Shown in pieces: positions 24,156 through 35,600 of a DNA stretch of 64,000 nucleotides; the first letter of the stretch is position 1; the number at the start of each line of letters is the position of its first letter. A program made the position numbers and the translations under genes. Source of the stretch: Glebionis coronaria (lineage: Eukaryota > Streptophyta > Magnoliopsida > Asterales > Asteraceae); the NCBI GenBank assembly GCA_025667525.1, contig CM046874.1:284558380-284622379 (forward strand). The letters run 5' to 3'. The notes under the pieces were generated by a model. It saw only the letters and a list, made by a program, of their open reading frames with translations. It was not told where the DNA came from and did no database searches.

Positions 24156-26733
24156 TCAAGTTTGTCCAACATACGAAATCTCGCAAATATGAAGCACCCC
24201 ACGATAAAATACATAGTTTCCATCTCGACAAGTGAACAACTCCAAAGTAGTTAGCATCACCAAAGTAAGCTCATACAAGAATTCCATCTCAATAGAAATC
24301 ACACTCTGAAGTGGAGTAGATGAAAACCAATTTTTTCCAAACATACGGATCCCAGGATCAAAAACCTTTCCCTTCATGGGAAAATAAGTAGATGAAATCG
24401 TATCAACCATATAAGATTCCCACTTAGTGATCAAAGCATCATGAGACAAGGAAGGTGTAGGTATCAAAACATTCATAACTATTATGTCCATGTGAGGCTC
24501 ATCATCATCATCAAAAGGTGGGTAATCTTCCATAGAAGGCATAGTGAAAGGAGGATCAAAATTAATAGTGTCTTGTGGAGGAGGTGTAATCTCTATGTTC
24601 CCAAAAAGCAAGTTCTCACTAAGACGAATCTCCTCTTCCCAAGTAGAATCACTATCAGCAACCTCAATATCAATATTAGCAAGATAAGCCTCTATGGTGG
24701 CATCAATATCCATATGAGAATCCATATCAAAGGTTTTAGGTTCTAAAGGTGCCATAGGTGAAAAAGGATCAATCTCTAAGAGTATAGGATCTTCATCAAT
24801 AAACAACTTCAAGGGTGGAAGGGTGGGAATAGAAGGCTCAAAAGAAGGTGTATTGAGAGAATCACTCAAAGAGATGATATCATCATAAAAATCAATAGGT
24901 GCAACCTCAAAAACTGGTGAAGAAATATCAATGAAAGGTTTTTCTTCTATGGAATCATCATTATGGTTTTCATTCAAAGCTTCAATCGAGGAGATAAGAT
25001 GATAAACGTTTGATAAAACCTCACGAATATGAACATCTTCCACTTCTTCTACAAGAGCAACATCATCATCCAAATTAGAAATGTCATCTTGACATGAAAA
25101 GTCATCGGATGATATATCATAAGATGCCTCACTAGAATCACAATCATCATCCTCTATTTGTGGTAAGTCTGGCACAAACTCGTCCTTAATCTCATTATCC
25201 CTCTCATTAAACAATTCATCAAGATCGAAATCACCAAAATCACTAGTAGTAGCATGAAGGTCAACATGTGATGAAATCTCAATGTGATCATGAGGAGAAG
25301 AGGTATCAATACAAAGCTCATCACATGGTTCAATGGAAACACCCTCAAACTCTCTTTGGATTGGGATAAGGTTCTCAACACTAGAAGAGGTTAATTCATC
25401 CAAATCGGTATTTGTATTAGTGCTAAGAGGCTCGTCCCCCATGGTAAAAGAGTCGGTGGGTTCCACGTGAGGTAAAGGTGATGAAGGTGTGTCATCATTA
25501 AGTGTCATACAAATCGAAGGTTCCTCATCATCTTCATCTAAGCATTGTTTAAGCAAACGAGCACGATTAGCAAAAAATTGTTCTTCTACTTCCTTTTTAT
25601 CAATCTTAAAGAGTAAATCATCTAAATTTTCCTTGAGGAAACGAGAGTAATTCTTCACATGTTCACTGTACATATCACCAATTTCCTTGTTATTAAACCG
25701 CTTGTTCTTTACATCATCCTCAAGATACTTAATCTCCTCCTTTAACCACCAAGATTCTTCTCTCATTTCCTCGATGCTCATTTCTTTCTTATGATTAAGA
25801 GCCCTCGAAATATATGCATTGTCTCTTTCTATTTGCTCGAATATAAAAGAAATCTCATCATAAGAAGGAGGATCCCTTGGTCGACAATCATAACCATAAT
25901 GGGGTTCTTTTCCATAAAACTCACATGAATAAGTCGAAGAATATGGTGCAGGTGGATTTCCATAATTAGGTGGATTATAGTTTTGAAAAGAGTCTTGATT
26001 ATGAAAGTTCTCATGATTGTAACCTTGAAAATTCCCTTTATCACTAATAGTATCATCCTCATCATCAACTCTCAAAGACGGCTCAATATCACATGGTAAA
26101 GCTCCTTGAGGTGTAAAGTTTTGCAAGAGTTGTGTTTCCAAAACTAAGAATTGCCTATCAGTTTCCTCTTGCATTTCTTTAAATTTTCTAACATTTTCAT
26201 CAATCTTTTGAAGAATTGAGTCCATTTGAGATTGTGAAATATCCCCTTGATTAAAGTTTTGAAAATTTCTCTCATTTTGAAAATCTACATGATTTGAAAA
26301 TCCTTGATTTTGATAAATCTCTTGATTATAGCATGGAAAATTATCATCATTTTGAAAGCATTCATTGTTTGAAAATCCTTGATTATGAAAGGTTTCTTGA
26401 TTATAGCCTTGAAAAGTATCATGATTTTAAAAACCCTCATAATTGGAAAATCCTTGATTTTGGTATGGCTCATTAAAGGTTTGATCATGAGATGATGGTG
26501 GAGTTTGTGATGAAAAACCGGAATATCCCATATAGTCATTACAAGTATAGTCCATTTTAAGGTTAGGTCGAAAATTAGGGTTCTCGGTTCCATTGTAAGC
26601 ATATCCCTCCCCATAATAGCCATTGTTTTGATCACATAAATAAGTATCGTGTGGACCACCACAAGTCGAACAAGGCGAATAATTAGCGTTGGCGGATCGT
26701 TGTTGCAAAATCTCCAACATGGAACGAGTATCC
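24156..26733 (-). pseudogene. G single ORF: zinc knuckles, N/Q-rich repeats, acidic body
   Basis: From ATG 26733 the frame runs to 24156 (about 858 codons) with one stop, TAA 26427-26429. Near the start is a CCHC knuckle, CSTCGGPHDTYLC (26634-26672). Three 25-residue repeats rich in Asn, Gln and Phe follow (75 bp period, 26246-26470). A second knuckle (25884-25925) has Tyr in place of its second Cys. The rest, about 500 residues, is strongly acidic with coiled-coil-like parts and ends VISIEMEFLYELTLV..CEISYVGQT. I do not recognise an enzyme. It resembles the nucleocapsid-side extension of Athila-like gag more than any pol product. The stop interrupts an FQN repeat motif, so it was CAA. Confidence 0.7.
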
Positions 26734-27601
26734 ATGTGTAACAAGGTAGCCGAATGTATATAAAAGTAAAATGACGTTTAAAAGCTTCCTCGGGGAAGGA
26801 AGTAATACACCAAAGGTGGTATGTTTACACGTGTGCGAGTACACGTGTAAGTAAACACTAGGAATGAGGGAGTAGCCCTCGGTCGACTTTGAAGAGAAAA
26901 GGATTATCCTCTTCGAGGTGCGATATGAAATATCCACAAGAAAGTATAATATATATAATTGCTACTTGGGTGAATGACCCCCAATAAAGCCTTCCTTCTT
27001 AGAATACGCACTAGTGAACGGGGGGTTAGGTGGCGCGAAGCACTTAAGTACCTATTGACCCTTAGATAGATTTTATAGCACATCGCCTTTCTATTCACTT
27101 TGTAGTTTGTATTCTTCGAATTATTGCCAATTGGAAGTATTTATCTATTCTGGCTTTATTTTGTTTGATCGATACGCGTGTCAAGGACCGGAACGCCCCC
27201 TAACACGGTGTATTGCCTCGGCAATACTTATGGAAATAGGTAACTTGATTGTTCGTATCTACGTATACTTATTTACATATAATAATATATCAAAAATATT
27301 TTTGTATTTATTTGTTTTTTAAGAAAAAATACTATATGTACGTAAAAACGATGAAAACCGATATAATATATATAGTTGGGTGTAATCTTTTAGGAAAAAG
27401 ATTACTTTTTGAATTTTTTATTTTTTTGGTTCAATTCTTAGGAAAAGAATTGATTTTGTGATTTTTTTTATTTTTTTGAATTTTTATCTTTTTGATTTTT
27501 TTTATATGTTTTTGATTTATAATACGTAAAAATAACGTTCACAAAATGAACGGATCCCAAAATCCAATCATCTCGCTCGAAACCGTTAATCTTCACGAAA
27601 A
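26734..27601 (-). other. G 5' leader
   Basis: No capsid gene is here, although in Athila gag would begin in this region. The part 27030-27170 aligns with F's leader (62221-62350): GGCGCGAAG followed by CTTAAGT, then the words around TTATAGTTTGT and TATTTATCTATT. The conserved leader suggests RNA packaging or dimer signals kept for use with a helper's proteins. Confidence 0.6.
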
Positions 27602-27619
27602 GAACCGGCAACGGCGCCA
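27602..27619 (-). promoter_or_regulatory. G primer-binding site (Athila type)
   Basis: The minus strand reads TGGCGCCGTTGCCGGTTC two bases inside the LTR. The TGGCGCCGTTGCCGG core is the site found in Athila elements, usually assigned to tRNA-Asp. F has a near-identical site. Confidence 0.8.
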
Positions 27620-27621
27620 TT

Positions 27622-30147
27622 TAATATCTCGTTTTTTAGTTCGTTTTTCTCGACTCAATCCGAATTGATATAACGCTTTTAAGCTCGACTTAATTGTTTT
27701 TGGTGAAAAATTGTAATTTTGGTATTTAAGCTACTTGACAACTAAGCACTTAAAAATATGAAAATAGTATTCATATTACGTAATATGTACTAAACTAAAA
27801 ACATTTTGCACTTACCACATTTAAATGAACAAAATATTATAAGAACATAAATGATAAGAATTTGACTACAAATTGAAAATGCAAAGTACAAAATTTGTAA
27901 AATGTAATCTTGTTAAGAATATAAACTCTTATATCTAAATTTTTTCAAGACAAACTTTTATCAAAATTGAAATTTACCTACTTAAAACTAGTAACTTTCG
28001 AGAATACAAATGGACCTAAATTTAAACTGAAACCTAATTACCCTCACTGACCCAATAGTCCAGCTGGCAACTAACTTTGAATCTCACTACGAGGGACTAA
28101 CGGTAAAATAGAATTAACTATCAAGTTTCTAAAGTTACATTCTAAGGACTGTGATTGAAACGAAAAGTAACATATTCAGGGTCCTAACTTGTACTCTGAC
28201 TAAACTTTCTCAGCAATGAATGTGAATGAAAACAAAACACAGACTTTAAACTTGCTCTGCTACTAATGAGATTGCAATCGACATTTTCATCTACCAATTC
28301 TACTTATTCCTAAAACAAAGCTTATATAACAAATTGTGTAATCATTTTAACTAACCAAAGTTCCTAAAATACTAGACTCTCTCTAACAGCTACAACGCAA
28401 GAAATAACGAACTCGGTTAAAACAGGAATCAAATATCAATAACAAATTGATACAAGCAGATAGCACAAAGAAGTATACTACATTTACACTATCAAGCTGA
28501 TTAAACTAAAATATGCAGAAAAAGAACACGTGCTTAACCTGCGTCTTCCAGGCCTGCCCTTTGATGGTGAAGCGCGACGCTGAGCCGTCTTAGAACAAAA
28601 TACACCTTTAGTACAACTATTGAACTGAACTGCAGCCAATTCCAAAGTTCTGAACAAATGTTATGAAAAGAAAGCAGAACTTCTGAACTCTTGTTTATCA
28701 AACCATAAACCTGCAATAGCTAGTTAGAGTAACAAAGCTAAAAGAACTCAACTTATAAGCTCATATTGAGCTTATTACAGTACAGTAACGCTTGAAGTTA
28801 AAGTTGAATCTTAAAAGATCTACTATAACAAAAGTCTCACAAACTAACTGATGACAAATAGAAAGCTTTATCTACTGATCATATTAGACGAGCTTATTCA
28901 AACTCATAGAAGATCAAAAGCTACAGCTTATGAACCGTAAAGAAACAGAGAGTTTAAAATGTGACTGAAGGTGAAATCTTTCATTAATGGAAAAACTGTT
29001 ACAGCTATAACAGAAAAGTAACCACTCTAACTAATCAAAATAGTAAACTCATTAAAAATCAGCTTCTGAGAGCTTTTAAAAGAACATAGCATATGGCCAG
29101 AAGAGAGAAGATAAAAACTAAGACTTGAAAAACTTTAATTAATGGAGGGAAAGGAATCGGTTACAACAAAGCTTAACTACCTTAACTGATTTACAACATA
29201 ATTCCATATGTGCTTAACAGAATTGAGAAAACATCATTAGAAATCAAGAAGCTTCAATTCTCATTAATGGCAGAAAAAGGGAAATTGGTTACAACTGATT
29301 ACTAAAAAACGGTTAAGGAATTAAAACTGGTTACACTACTACTAACTACTCTCTACAACTACTCCTAGCTAATGTGTGAATTCTACACCTAGCTATCCAT
29401 CGAAAAATGAGGCCTTCGTCTCTATTTATAGGCCTGAAGAGGAGAAGATATGACGTGTTCTATCAAATCAGCAATGGACACGTGTAAAATACGAGGTTTG
29501 ATGACTCGTTCTTCATTCTTGATTTGGGCATTTCTTCATTACTCCAACTTGATCTAATTCACTTATATCATCTTGTAGAGGATAAAGAGGTGATCAATTT
29601 TGGTGTTTTAAGTTTTTCTTGAAACCTTGTGAATCGTCCTCTATGAGTCTTCTTGAAAGCTGAGAAGATAATAAACTCGAACGCTGTTTCTGAGTTCTTT
29701 CTCTCTCTCTTGTTTACGTTGGAGAAGAAAGTTGAGACGTGTGTTTTGACCGTGACTTTGACCGAGTAAATAATGAAAGTTAAACAAACTTTTCATTTCC
29801 AAGTTTCCTTTTAGTCCCTCCATTTCAATCTTTCATCAAATGTAATATAAACTTTTAAGCACATTTCTTTTCATCCTTCGTCTTTGTAGAAATCGCAACA
29901 TAAGCCCCCGATCTCGGTAAATAATAGCAAGTAAGGTCCTTGAAAGCTTCTTTCGTCATTTTCTTCGTCTTTTCATCAAATAAGTCCTTGAAAACGCGTC
30001 TTTGCTCAAAAATGTATCTTCTTACCTGAAAACACATGAAACGCAAATACACACGTAATTCTGATATTTTACAGTTTAATATCAGGTATTTGACTGTGTT
30101 TTGAGTGGTTTTTGGATCATTATTGATGAGTGTTTTCACACTTATCA
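27622..30147 (-). repeat. G 5' LTR (2.53 kb)
   Basis: The second copy of the LTR, beside the primer site. The TATA box is at 29422-29430. The near-identity to 19492-22015 marks G as one of the younger insertions of the nest. Confidence 0.9.
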
Positions 30148-30152
30148 ACCTT

Positions 30153-31474
30153 CGTCAAGGAAATCGTTTCTGCGAGTTCCATAATGACAAGGGACACGAC
30201 GCGGAGGAGTGTATCCAGCTCAAGAAGCACATTGAGTCACTAATCAAGTCAGGTAAACTCATGCATTTGGTTAAGGATTGGAAGGATGGAAAAGACAACA
30301 AGAAGTATGACAAGAAGGATCCCCAAAAGGACAAACCTTCGACCATATACATGATCCAATCCAGACAACGCCGCACGAGGCAGAAAATTGGCCAAAAATT
30401 TTCACGCGGCAGGGAAATCTCATTCCCTCCCATCACAGCAAGCGATGTGATTGATGCGCCTCTCACTATTGAGATAAGCATTGGAACACACAATGTTCGT
30501 CGCATGTATGTGGATGGAGGGTCATCAGCAGAAGTACTGTATGAACACTATTTTGTGTGGTTGCGGCCAGAAATAAGGAGCCAATTAGTACCGGCCACGG
30601 TGCCGCTCACTGGCTTTAGTGGAGACACCATCTGGCTGATAGGGCAACTGCGTCTGCTTGTAACCATTGGGAATGAGGAACACTGCACTACTGCGTGGAT
30701 GAACTTCATGGTGATACGCTCACATTCTCCGTACAATGGGATCATAGGCAGACCAGTTATTCTGGCTATACGGGCGGTACCTTCCACGGCACACGGAATG
30801 ATCAAGTTCCCTGTTGAGGGCGGAATCGTCACCATTTACAACACAATCGTACCAGCATCCGAGTGTCATACCGTGACAACACCGGCTCCACCTGTCCCAC
30901 CCAAGGATGGATCACCACCTCCTAATTGGAAGGTGGCGATCCATCCTGACTATCCGGAACAGGAGATATCCATAGGGGGGACGCTCTCGGATAGCGGTAA
31001 AAGGGCCATGTGCTCTCTTTTAAGTGCAAATCTAGATATATTCGCATGGGAGCCAAAGCATATGACAGGTGTACCACGCGTGATAGCAAAACATAAGCTC
31101 CAAATCCGCCAGGGGTACCAACCCGTCAAGCAAAAGAAGCGCGGCCAGGCACCTGAGCGCAGTCGAGTGATATTGGAGGAAGTACGGAAACTAGTGGACG
31201 CAGGTATCATGCGCGAGGTATACTACCACGAGTGGTTATCCAATCCGGTCATGGTCAAAAAACATGACAGAAGTTGGCGCATGTGTGTGGATTTCACGGA
31301 TCTGAACAAAGCCTGTCCACAGGATTGTTACCCATTACCGGAGATTAACTGGAAGGTGGAATCCCTATGTGGGTATCCCTTTAAGTTCTTCCTAGACGCA
31401 TATAAAGGATACCACCAGATCCAGATGGCGGAGGAGGACGCGGAAAAAGTTGGCGTTCCATACTAGTCAGGGCG
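30153..31474 (+). pseudogene. H zinc knuckle, protease and N-terminal RT
   Basis: This continues the gag-pol frame after G. The first residues give the knuckle-like CEFHNDKGHDAEEC. The protease is seen as MYVDGGSSAEVLY, with DGG in the DTG/DSG position as is usual in Tat. RT starts near QGYQPVKQKKRGQAPERS and includes WRMCVDFTDLNKACPQDCYPLPEIN and the first catalytic aspartate in FFLDAYKGYHQI. The frame ends at TAG 31472-31474. A one-base indel near 31460 moves RT into the next frame. Confidence 0.85.
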
Positions 31475-32247
31475 TATATTGTTATACGAAAATGACGTTT
31501 GGACTAAAGAACGCAGGTGCTACATACCAGCGGCTTGTTGACAAAGCCTTTGACTCACAGATAGGCCGCAACCTGGAAGTTTATGTGGATGACTTAGTCA
31601 TAAAAAGTCATATGGAGGATGCACTTCTCCGGGATGTCCAAGAGACATTCGACACGCTGAGGAGGATTAATATGAAGCTTAACCCAAAGAAATGCACGTT
31701 TGGGGAAACGGAGGGGATGTTCCTTGGATATATGATTGATCCAAATGGCATCAAACCTTGCCCAGAAAAGACGGACGTAGTAATACAGCTTCCATCCCCT
31801 CAGACACGGAAGGAGGTGCAATCCTTAAATGGGAAGCTAGCCGGGCTAAATAGGTTCCTATCCAAGGCCGCAGAGAATTCATTACCCCTATTTAAGACAC
31901 TCAAGAAGTGCATTAGGAAGGGAGACTTCCGGTGGACAAAGGAAGCCGAGGAAGCCTTTGGCCAACTCAAGCAGCACCTTGCGTCTCTCCCTATGCTAGT
32001 AGCTTCCCTGCCAAAGGAGGAACTCATTATGTATCTCTCAGCCACAAATGGAGCAATAAGCGCGGTACTCATGACGGATAGGGATACGGTACAGACTCCG
32101 GTCTACTTCATAAGTAGAACATTACAAGGGCCGGAGTTGAATTACTCCTCTATGGAAAAATTGGTTTTGGCACTAGTGTTTGCTACAAAGCGGTTGCACC
32201 GATACTTTCAGGCGCACCCAATTGTAGTCATTACTGACCAACCATAA
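31456..32247 (+). pseudogene. H RT palm/thumb and first RNase H
   Basis: It begins at AFHTSQGVYCY. MTFGLKNAGATYQRLVD and the YVDDLV catalytic aspartates (about 31582-31599) are intact. The RT-linked RNase H follows, but its first acidic position reads MYLSATNGAIS, so the catalytic aspartate is absent, as is normal for the decayed first RNase H of Tat elements. The frame ends at TAA 32245-32247 through a single-base loss; the next frame continues with VISRPDVAGRLQKW. Confidence 0.85.
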
Positions 32248-32249
32248 AG

Positions 32250-32603
32250 CAAGTAATCTCTAGACCGGATGTGGCAGGAAGGCTACAAAAATGGAGCATT
32301 CTATTGGGGGAGCACAATATATCTTATCGCCCAAGGACGGCTGTTAAAGGCCAGATCTTGGCAGATTTCTTGATAGAGAAGCCGGATGAGGAGGGACCAA
32401 TTGTTAAACAAGACGAGACTCCAACAGAACCATGGGTGTTATTTACGGACGGATCTTCGTGTACGGATGGGTCAGGAGCTGGTCTCATCCTCACAAATCC
32501 GGAAGGAATGGAGTTTACGTACGCCCTCCGTTTTGAGTTCACAGCCACCAACAACGAAGCGGAATATGAAGCATTAATTGCGGGTTTAAAAAATCGCCGC
32601 TAG
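32250..32603 (+). pseudogene. H second (acquired) RNase H
   Basis: After the DVAGRLQKWSILL connection comes an RNase H with the catalytic aspartate in LFTDGSS and the glutamate in NNEAEYEALIAGL. This second domain is the archaeal-type RNase H known in the Tat branch and presumably does the work that the first one has lost. It is broken after GLK by an indel near 32595, and the rest of the domain lies in the following frames. Confidence 0.8.
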
Positions 32604-33161
32604 AATGGGAGTCCGCAACCTTGAGGCCTACGTGGACTCAGGCTTGTCGCGAACCATATTCTAGGTGGATATGTGGCTAAGGAGGACAATATGGTCCGAT
32701 ACTTGGAGAAAGTCAAGTCACTCATCGCGGCTTTCAGCAAGTTTTCCATCAAGCAGGTGCCAAGAGGTGAGAACAAGAAGGCGGACGCTCTTAGCAAGAT
32801 CGCATCCACAAGCTTCGCCCACTTGTCCAAACAATTCTTGGTGGAAATACTCAAGGAGAAGTCTATAACAGAAGGGGAGGTCGCTACTATAGTTGAAGAG
32901 GAGGGACCTACATGGATGACCTCGATCATCAACTATTTGACTAGTGAAACTCTTCCGGACGATGAAAAAGCGGCGCGGCGCATCAGACGGAAGTCACAGC
33001 ACATCGAACTTCGAGAAGGTATCCTTTATAAGCGTTCTTTCTTGCAGCCGTGGTTGCGGTGTGTTGGACCACGTCAGGCCACTTATGTAATCAGTGAGAT
33101 ACATGAAGGGTTATGCGGCATGCATGCAGGTCCACGCGCGCGACATGATTCGCAAGTGTAG
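32604..33161 (+). pseudogene. H RNase H end, linker and integrase zinc-binding start
   Basis: MGVRNLEAYVDS completes the RNase H. A shift near 32660 leads to AKEDNMVRYLEKVKSL and PRGENKKADALSK, the RNase H C-terminus. A linker then leads to the integrase N-terminal zinc-binding part, with the two histidines in IHEGLCGMH. The frame ends at TAG 33159-33161. At least two single-base shifts occur in this stretch. Confidence 0.75.
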
Positions 33162-33633
33162 TGATTGCCAGGTGCATAGACCAGTGCCGCGACACCCGCA
33201 GCAGGAGCTTACACCTATTACATCCCCATGGCCATTCTATAAGTGGGGAATCGACATCGCAGGACCATTTCCTGTAGCTGCGGGGGGAGTTAAGTTCTTG
33301 ATTGTCGCGATGGACTACTTCACACGATGGATAGAGGCCAAGGCAGTCAAATCCATCATGGGCAAACAAGTTAAAAAGTTTGTTTGGGAGAACATGGTGT
33401 GCCGTTTTGGCCTACCAGGGGAAATCATCTCGGACAACGGTAAACAGTTTGCGGATAACCCATTCAAGGACTGGTGCGCATCATTGAATATCAAATGGCG
33501 CTTCGCGTCTGTTAAGCATCCGCAGACAAATGGCCTTGTGGAACGAGCAAATAGAAGCTTGGGAAACGGCATCAAGGCACGTCTGGATGAACGAAGTGCC
33601 AAATGGGTGGATGAGCTACCACATGTTCTATAG
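33140..33633 (+). pseudogene. H integrase core
   Basis: It carries the CSDC half of the zinc finger. The catalytic aspartate in WGIDIAGP, the aspartate in IISDNGKQF and the glutamate in TNGLVERANR form an intact triad. The frame stops at TAG 33631-33633 after DELPHVL through a one-base change, and the C-terminal part continues in another frame. The order and motifs leave no doubt about integrase. Confidence 0.85.
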
Positions 33634-33639
33634 GCGCAT

Positions 33640-34086
33640 AGGACTATGGTCAAAAACAGCCAACGGAGACACTCCATTTGCATTGGCCTACGGCACTGAA
33701 GCTGTTATACCAGCAGAAATCAGAATGCCTACCATCCGCACGGCGGAGGTTAATGTCGTCACGAACGACGAGCAACTGCGAATCAACCTGGATTTGTTGG
33801 ATGAGAAAAGGGAGATAGCAGCCATCAATGAGGCTAAGTCCAAAGCTAAAATGAAGGCTTATTATGACTCCAAGGTTAAGGGTGTTTCTTTTCGACCGGG
33901 AGATTATGTCTATCGTGCTAACGAAGCATGTCGAGCGGAGAATACCGGAAAAGTTGGGCCCTAAGTGGGAAGGGCCGTATGAGGTCACAGAAGCCTTAGG
34001 ACGAGGCGCGTACAAGTTACGTGACATGTATGGCCGCGATCTAGAACGCACATGGAACATCTCCAATCTCAAAAGGTGCTATCTTT
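33640..34086 (+). pseudogene. H integrase C-terminus, ended by insertion of I
   Basis: TPFALAYGTEAVIPAEI marks the end of the integrase core region. FRPGDYVYRANEA and GPKWEGPYEVTEALGRGAYKL form the C-terminal DNA-binding part, with one frame change near 33955. Element I begins at 34087, after NISNLKRCY; across the insertion the H sequence would have stopped within one or two codons. I therefore removed almost nothing of the protein. Confidence 0.8.
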
Positions 34087-34510
34087 TGTTGGGTCCAATT
34101 ATTAAGTTGATAAGTCAAAACACAACAAAATAAGAAGACAAGGGCTAAAAAGTACAAGTTGCCAAAAGAACAAGCCGTTGGAGTCTTTTTATTACTTTAG
34201 CTTTCTTTGTAAGGCTATGTTTTCTAGTATATAAAGAAAACATAGACGTAGGTTTTTATATCATATCTTTCCATTCACAATGTAAACCTAAAGTGTGTGT
34301 CGCACTAGACGTGGGATTCAATGTATACACGTCTAGTGGATGTTTGTTATTAATATAATGAACATCCCTAATTGTTTTAATTCATGTTATTGTGCCCAAA
34401 ACACCTTGTTATGATCATTGTTCTTTTCCGCTATGTTTATCATATGAACGATGATCAACCTAGATATAATGGTTGTTAACCATTGAGTCGAACGATTAAA
34501 GGGATCCACA
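34087..34510 (+). repeat. I 5' LTR (424 bp)
   Basis: It starts TGTTGGGTCC and ends GGGATCCACA. The TATA box TATATAAAG is at 34228-34236. Compared with the 3' copy it shows no substitutions that I could find, only one 7 bp and four 1 bp length differences. Confidence 0.95.
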
Positions 34511-34512
34511 AT

Positions 34513-34525
34513 TGGTATCAGAGCC
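34513..34525 (+). promoter_or_regulatory. I primer-binding site (tRNA-iMet type)
   Basis: TGGTATCAGAGCC, two bases after the 5' LTR; identical to the sites in B and E. Confidence 0.9.
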
Positions 34526-35094
34526 TAAGGCTCATGATATCTAGGTCCGACGAGGTGTTCGTGTATGGTGAAGAAGAAAAAATTCGTATGGAATTTTTCT
34601 GGACGTTTTTGTGTGCGCAGCAGTATTCAGAAGGTCATAACTTTTGATCTAACCGTTGGATCGTCACGAAATTTTAGATGTGTGTTCTACATACATAGAT
34701 CTAAACATCCACCGGAGGGATTGTCGAGTTTTGTCCCCAGGCAAAAGTTATTAAGCGTCGAAGTTGGCAGCAGAGGTGATTTTCAGATTTCTGCTTTCAC
34801 ATGAAATCATGAACTAGGGTTCTTCAAACCCTAGATCTACTTAAAAAAGGCAGGAAGAATTGAGATTGATGGCTGTTAAAATAGGATCTATGGTTAATTA
34901 ACAAACCCTAATTAGGGTTTCGATGTTTAACTTTATAAACCCTAGATCCAAGATTATATGTGGTTGTCGTTTGCTGCAAAGAAAAAGGAGGAAACGATTG
35001 CGTTTACACAGCCATATATTAAAACCCTAATGTTCAGATTCTCTACATGCTAGATTATTGTGTAACCGTGAGTCCCTCTTCTTAATTGGTGGAG

Positions 35095-35405
35095 GTTTAC
35101 TGCGTTCACACGAACTTAAACCCTAATTGTTGTCATCTAAAGCTTTGATCATATACATGCGCGTCTACTGTTATTCACATGGAGGATACATGCGTTCACA
35201 CGGTATACAATTTCTCATTGGTTGGAATTGTTGTGTTCACATGAAGAAGTCGTCATAAGGATGCGTGAATTATGGTTGTATATTGTGCGTTCACACGATC
35301 AAAGAATGAAGGCAATTGGTTTTGTGTTCACACGGTCCTAGTAATTTGATTGGTTAAAAGCAATATGTGTTCACACGGTTCTTTTGATTGTTATTCACAT
35401 GAGAA
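35095..35405 (+). repeat. Array of GTTCACACGG-type words in I
   Basis: Words such as TGCGTTCACACG, TGTGTTCACACGG and TTATTCACATGAG occur about eight times at uneven spacing of 25-50 bases. Confidence 0.7.
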
Positions 35406-35424
35406 GGCTGCGTGATACGTATAT

Positions 35425-35600
35425 TGGAAACGCTGACAAGGGCTGAATGAACGCTGACAAGGATGGTTGGCGCTGACAAGAGTATTTAGAACGCTGACGT
35501 GTGTAATTCAAGCGCTGACAGGAAGGGTTTCGACGCTGACAAGGAATAAGTCAACGCTGATAGGTTGACAGTGTCGTCCGATATATGAGCTTCAACGCTG
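35425..35600 (+). repeat. Array of CGCTGACAAGG-type words in I
   Basis: About eight copies of AACGCTGACAAGG or close variants (GCGCTGACAGG, ACGCTGATAGG) are spaced roughly 20 bases apart. The same motif forms the cluster in B. Confidence 0.8.

Larger units (their letters stand above)
19492..30147 (-). mobile_element. G: Athila-related element lacking pol
   Basis: G is in minus orientation with LTRs at 19492-22015 and 27622-30147, an Athila-type primer site at 27619-27602 and a purine tract at about 22016-22026. The target duplication is ACCTT (30148-30152) against ACCGT (19487-19491), one mismatch. The interior has one long ORF with zinc knuckles but no capsid, protease, RT or integrase. Leader and 3' side align with those of F. 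G sits inside H's gag-pol frame. The LTRs differ only at scattered bases. Confidence 0.88.

Noticed and set aside
34513..34525. tRNA-like sequence
   Set aside because: Only the 3' end complement of initiator tRNA is present; these are primer-binding sites. No cloverleaf surrounds them.
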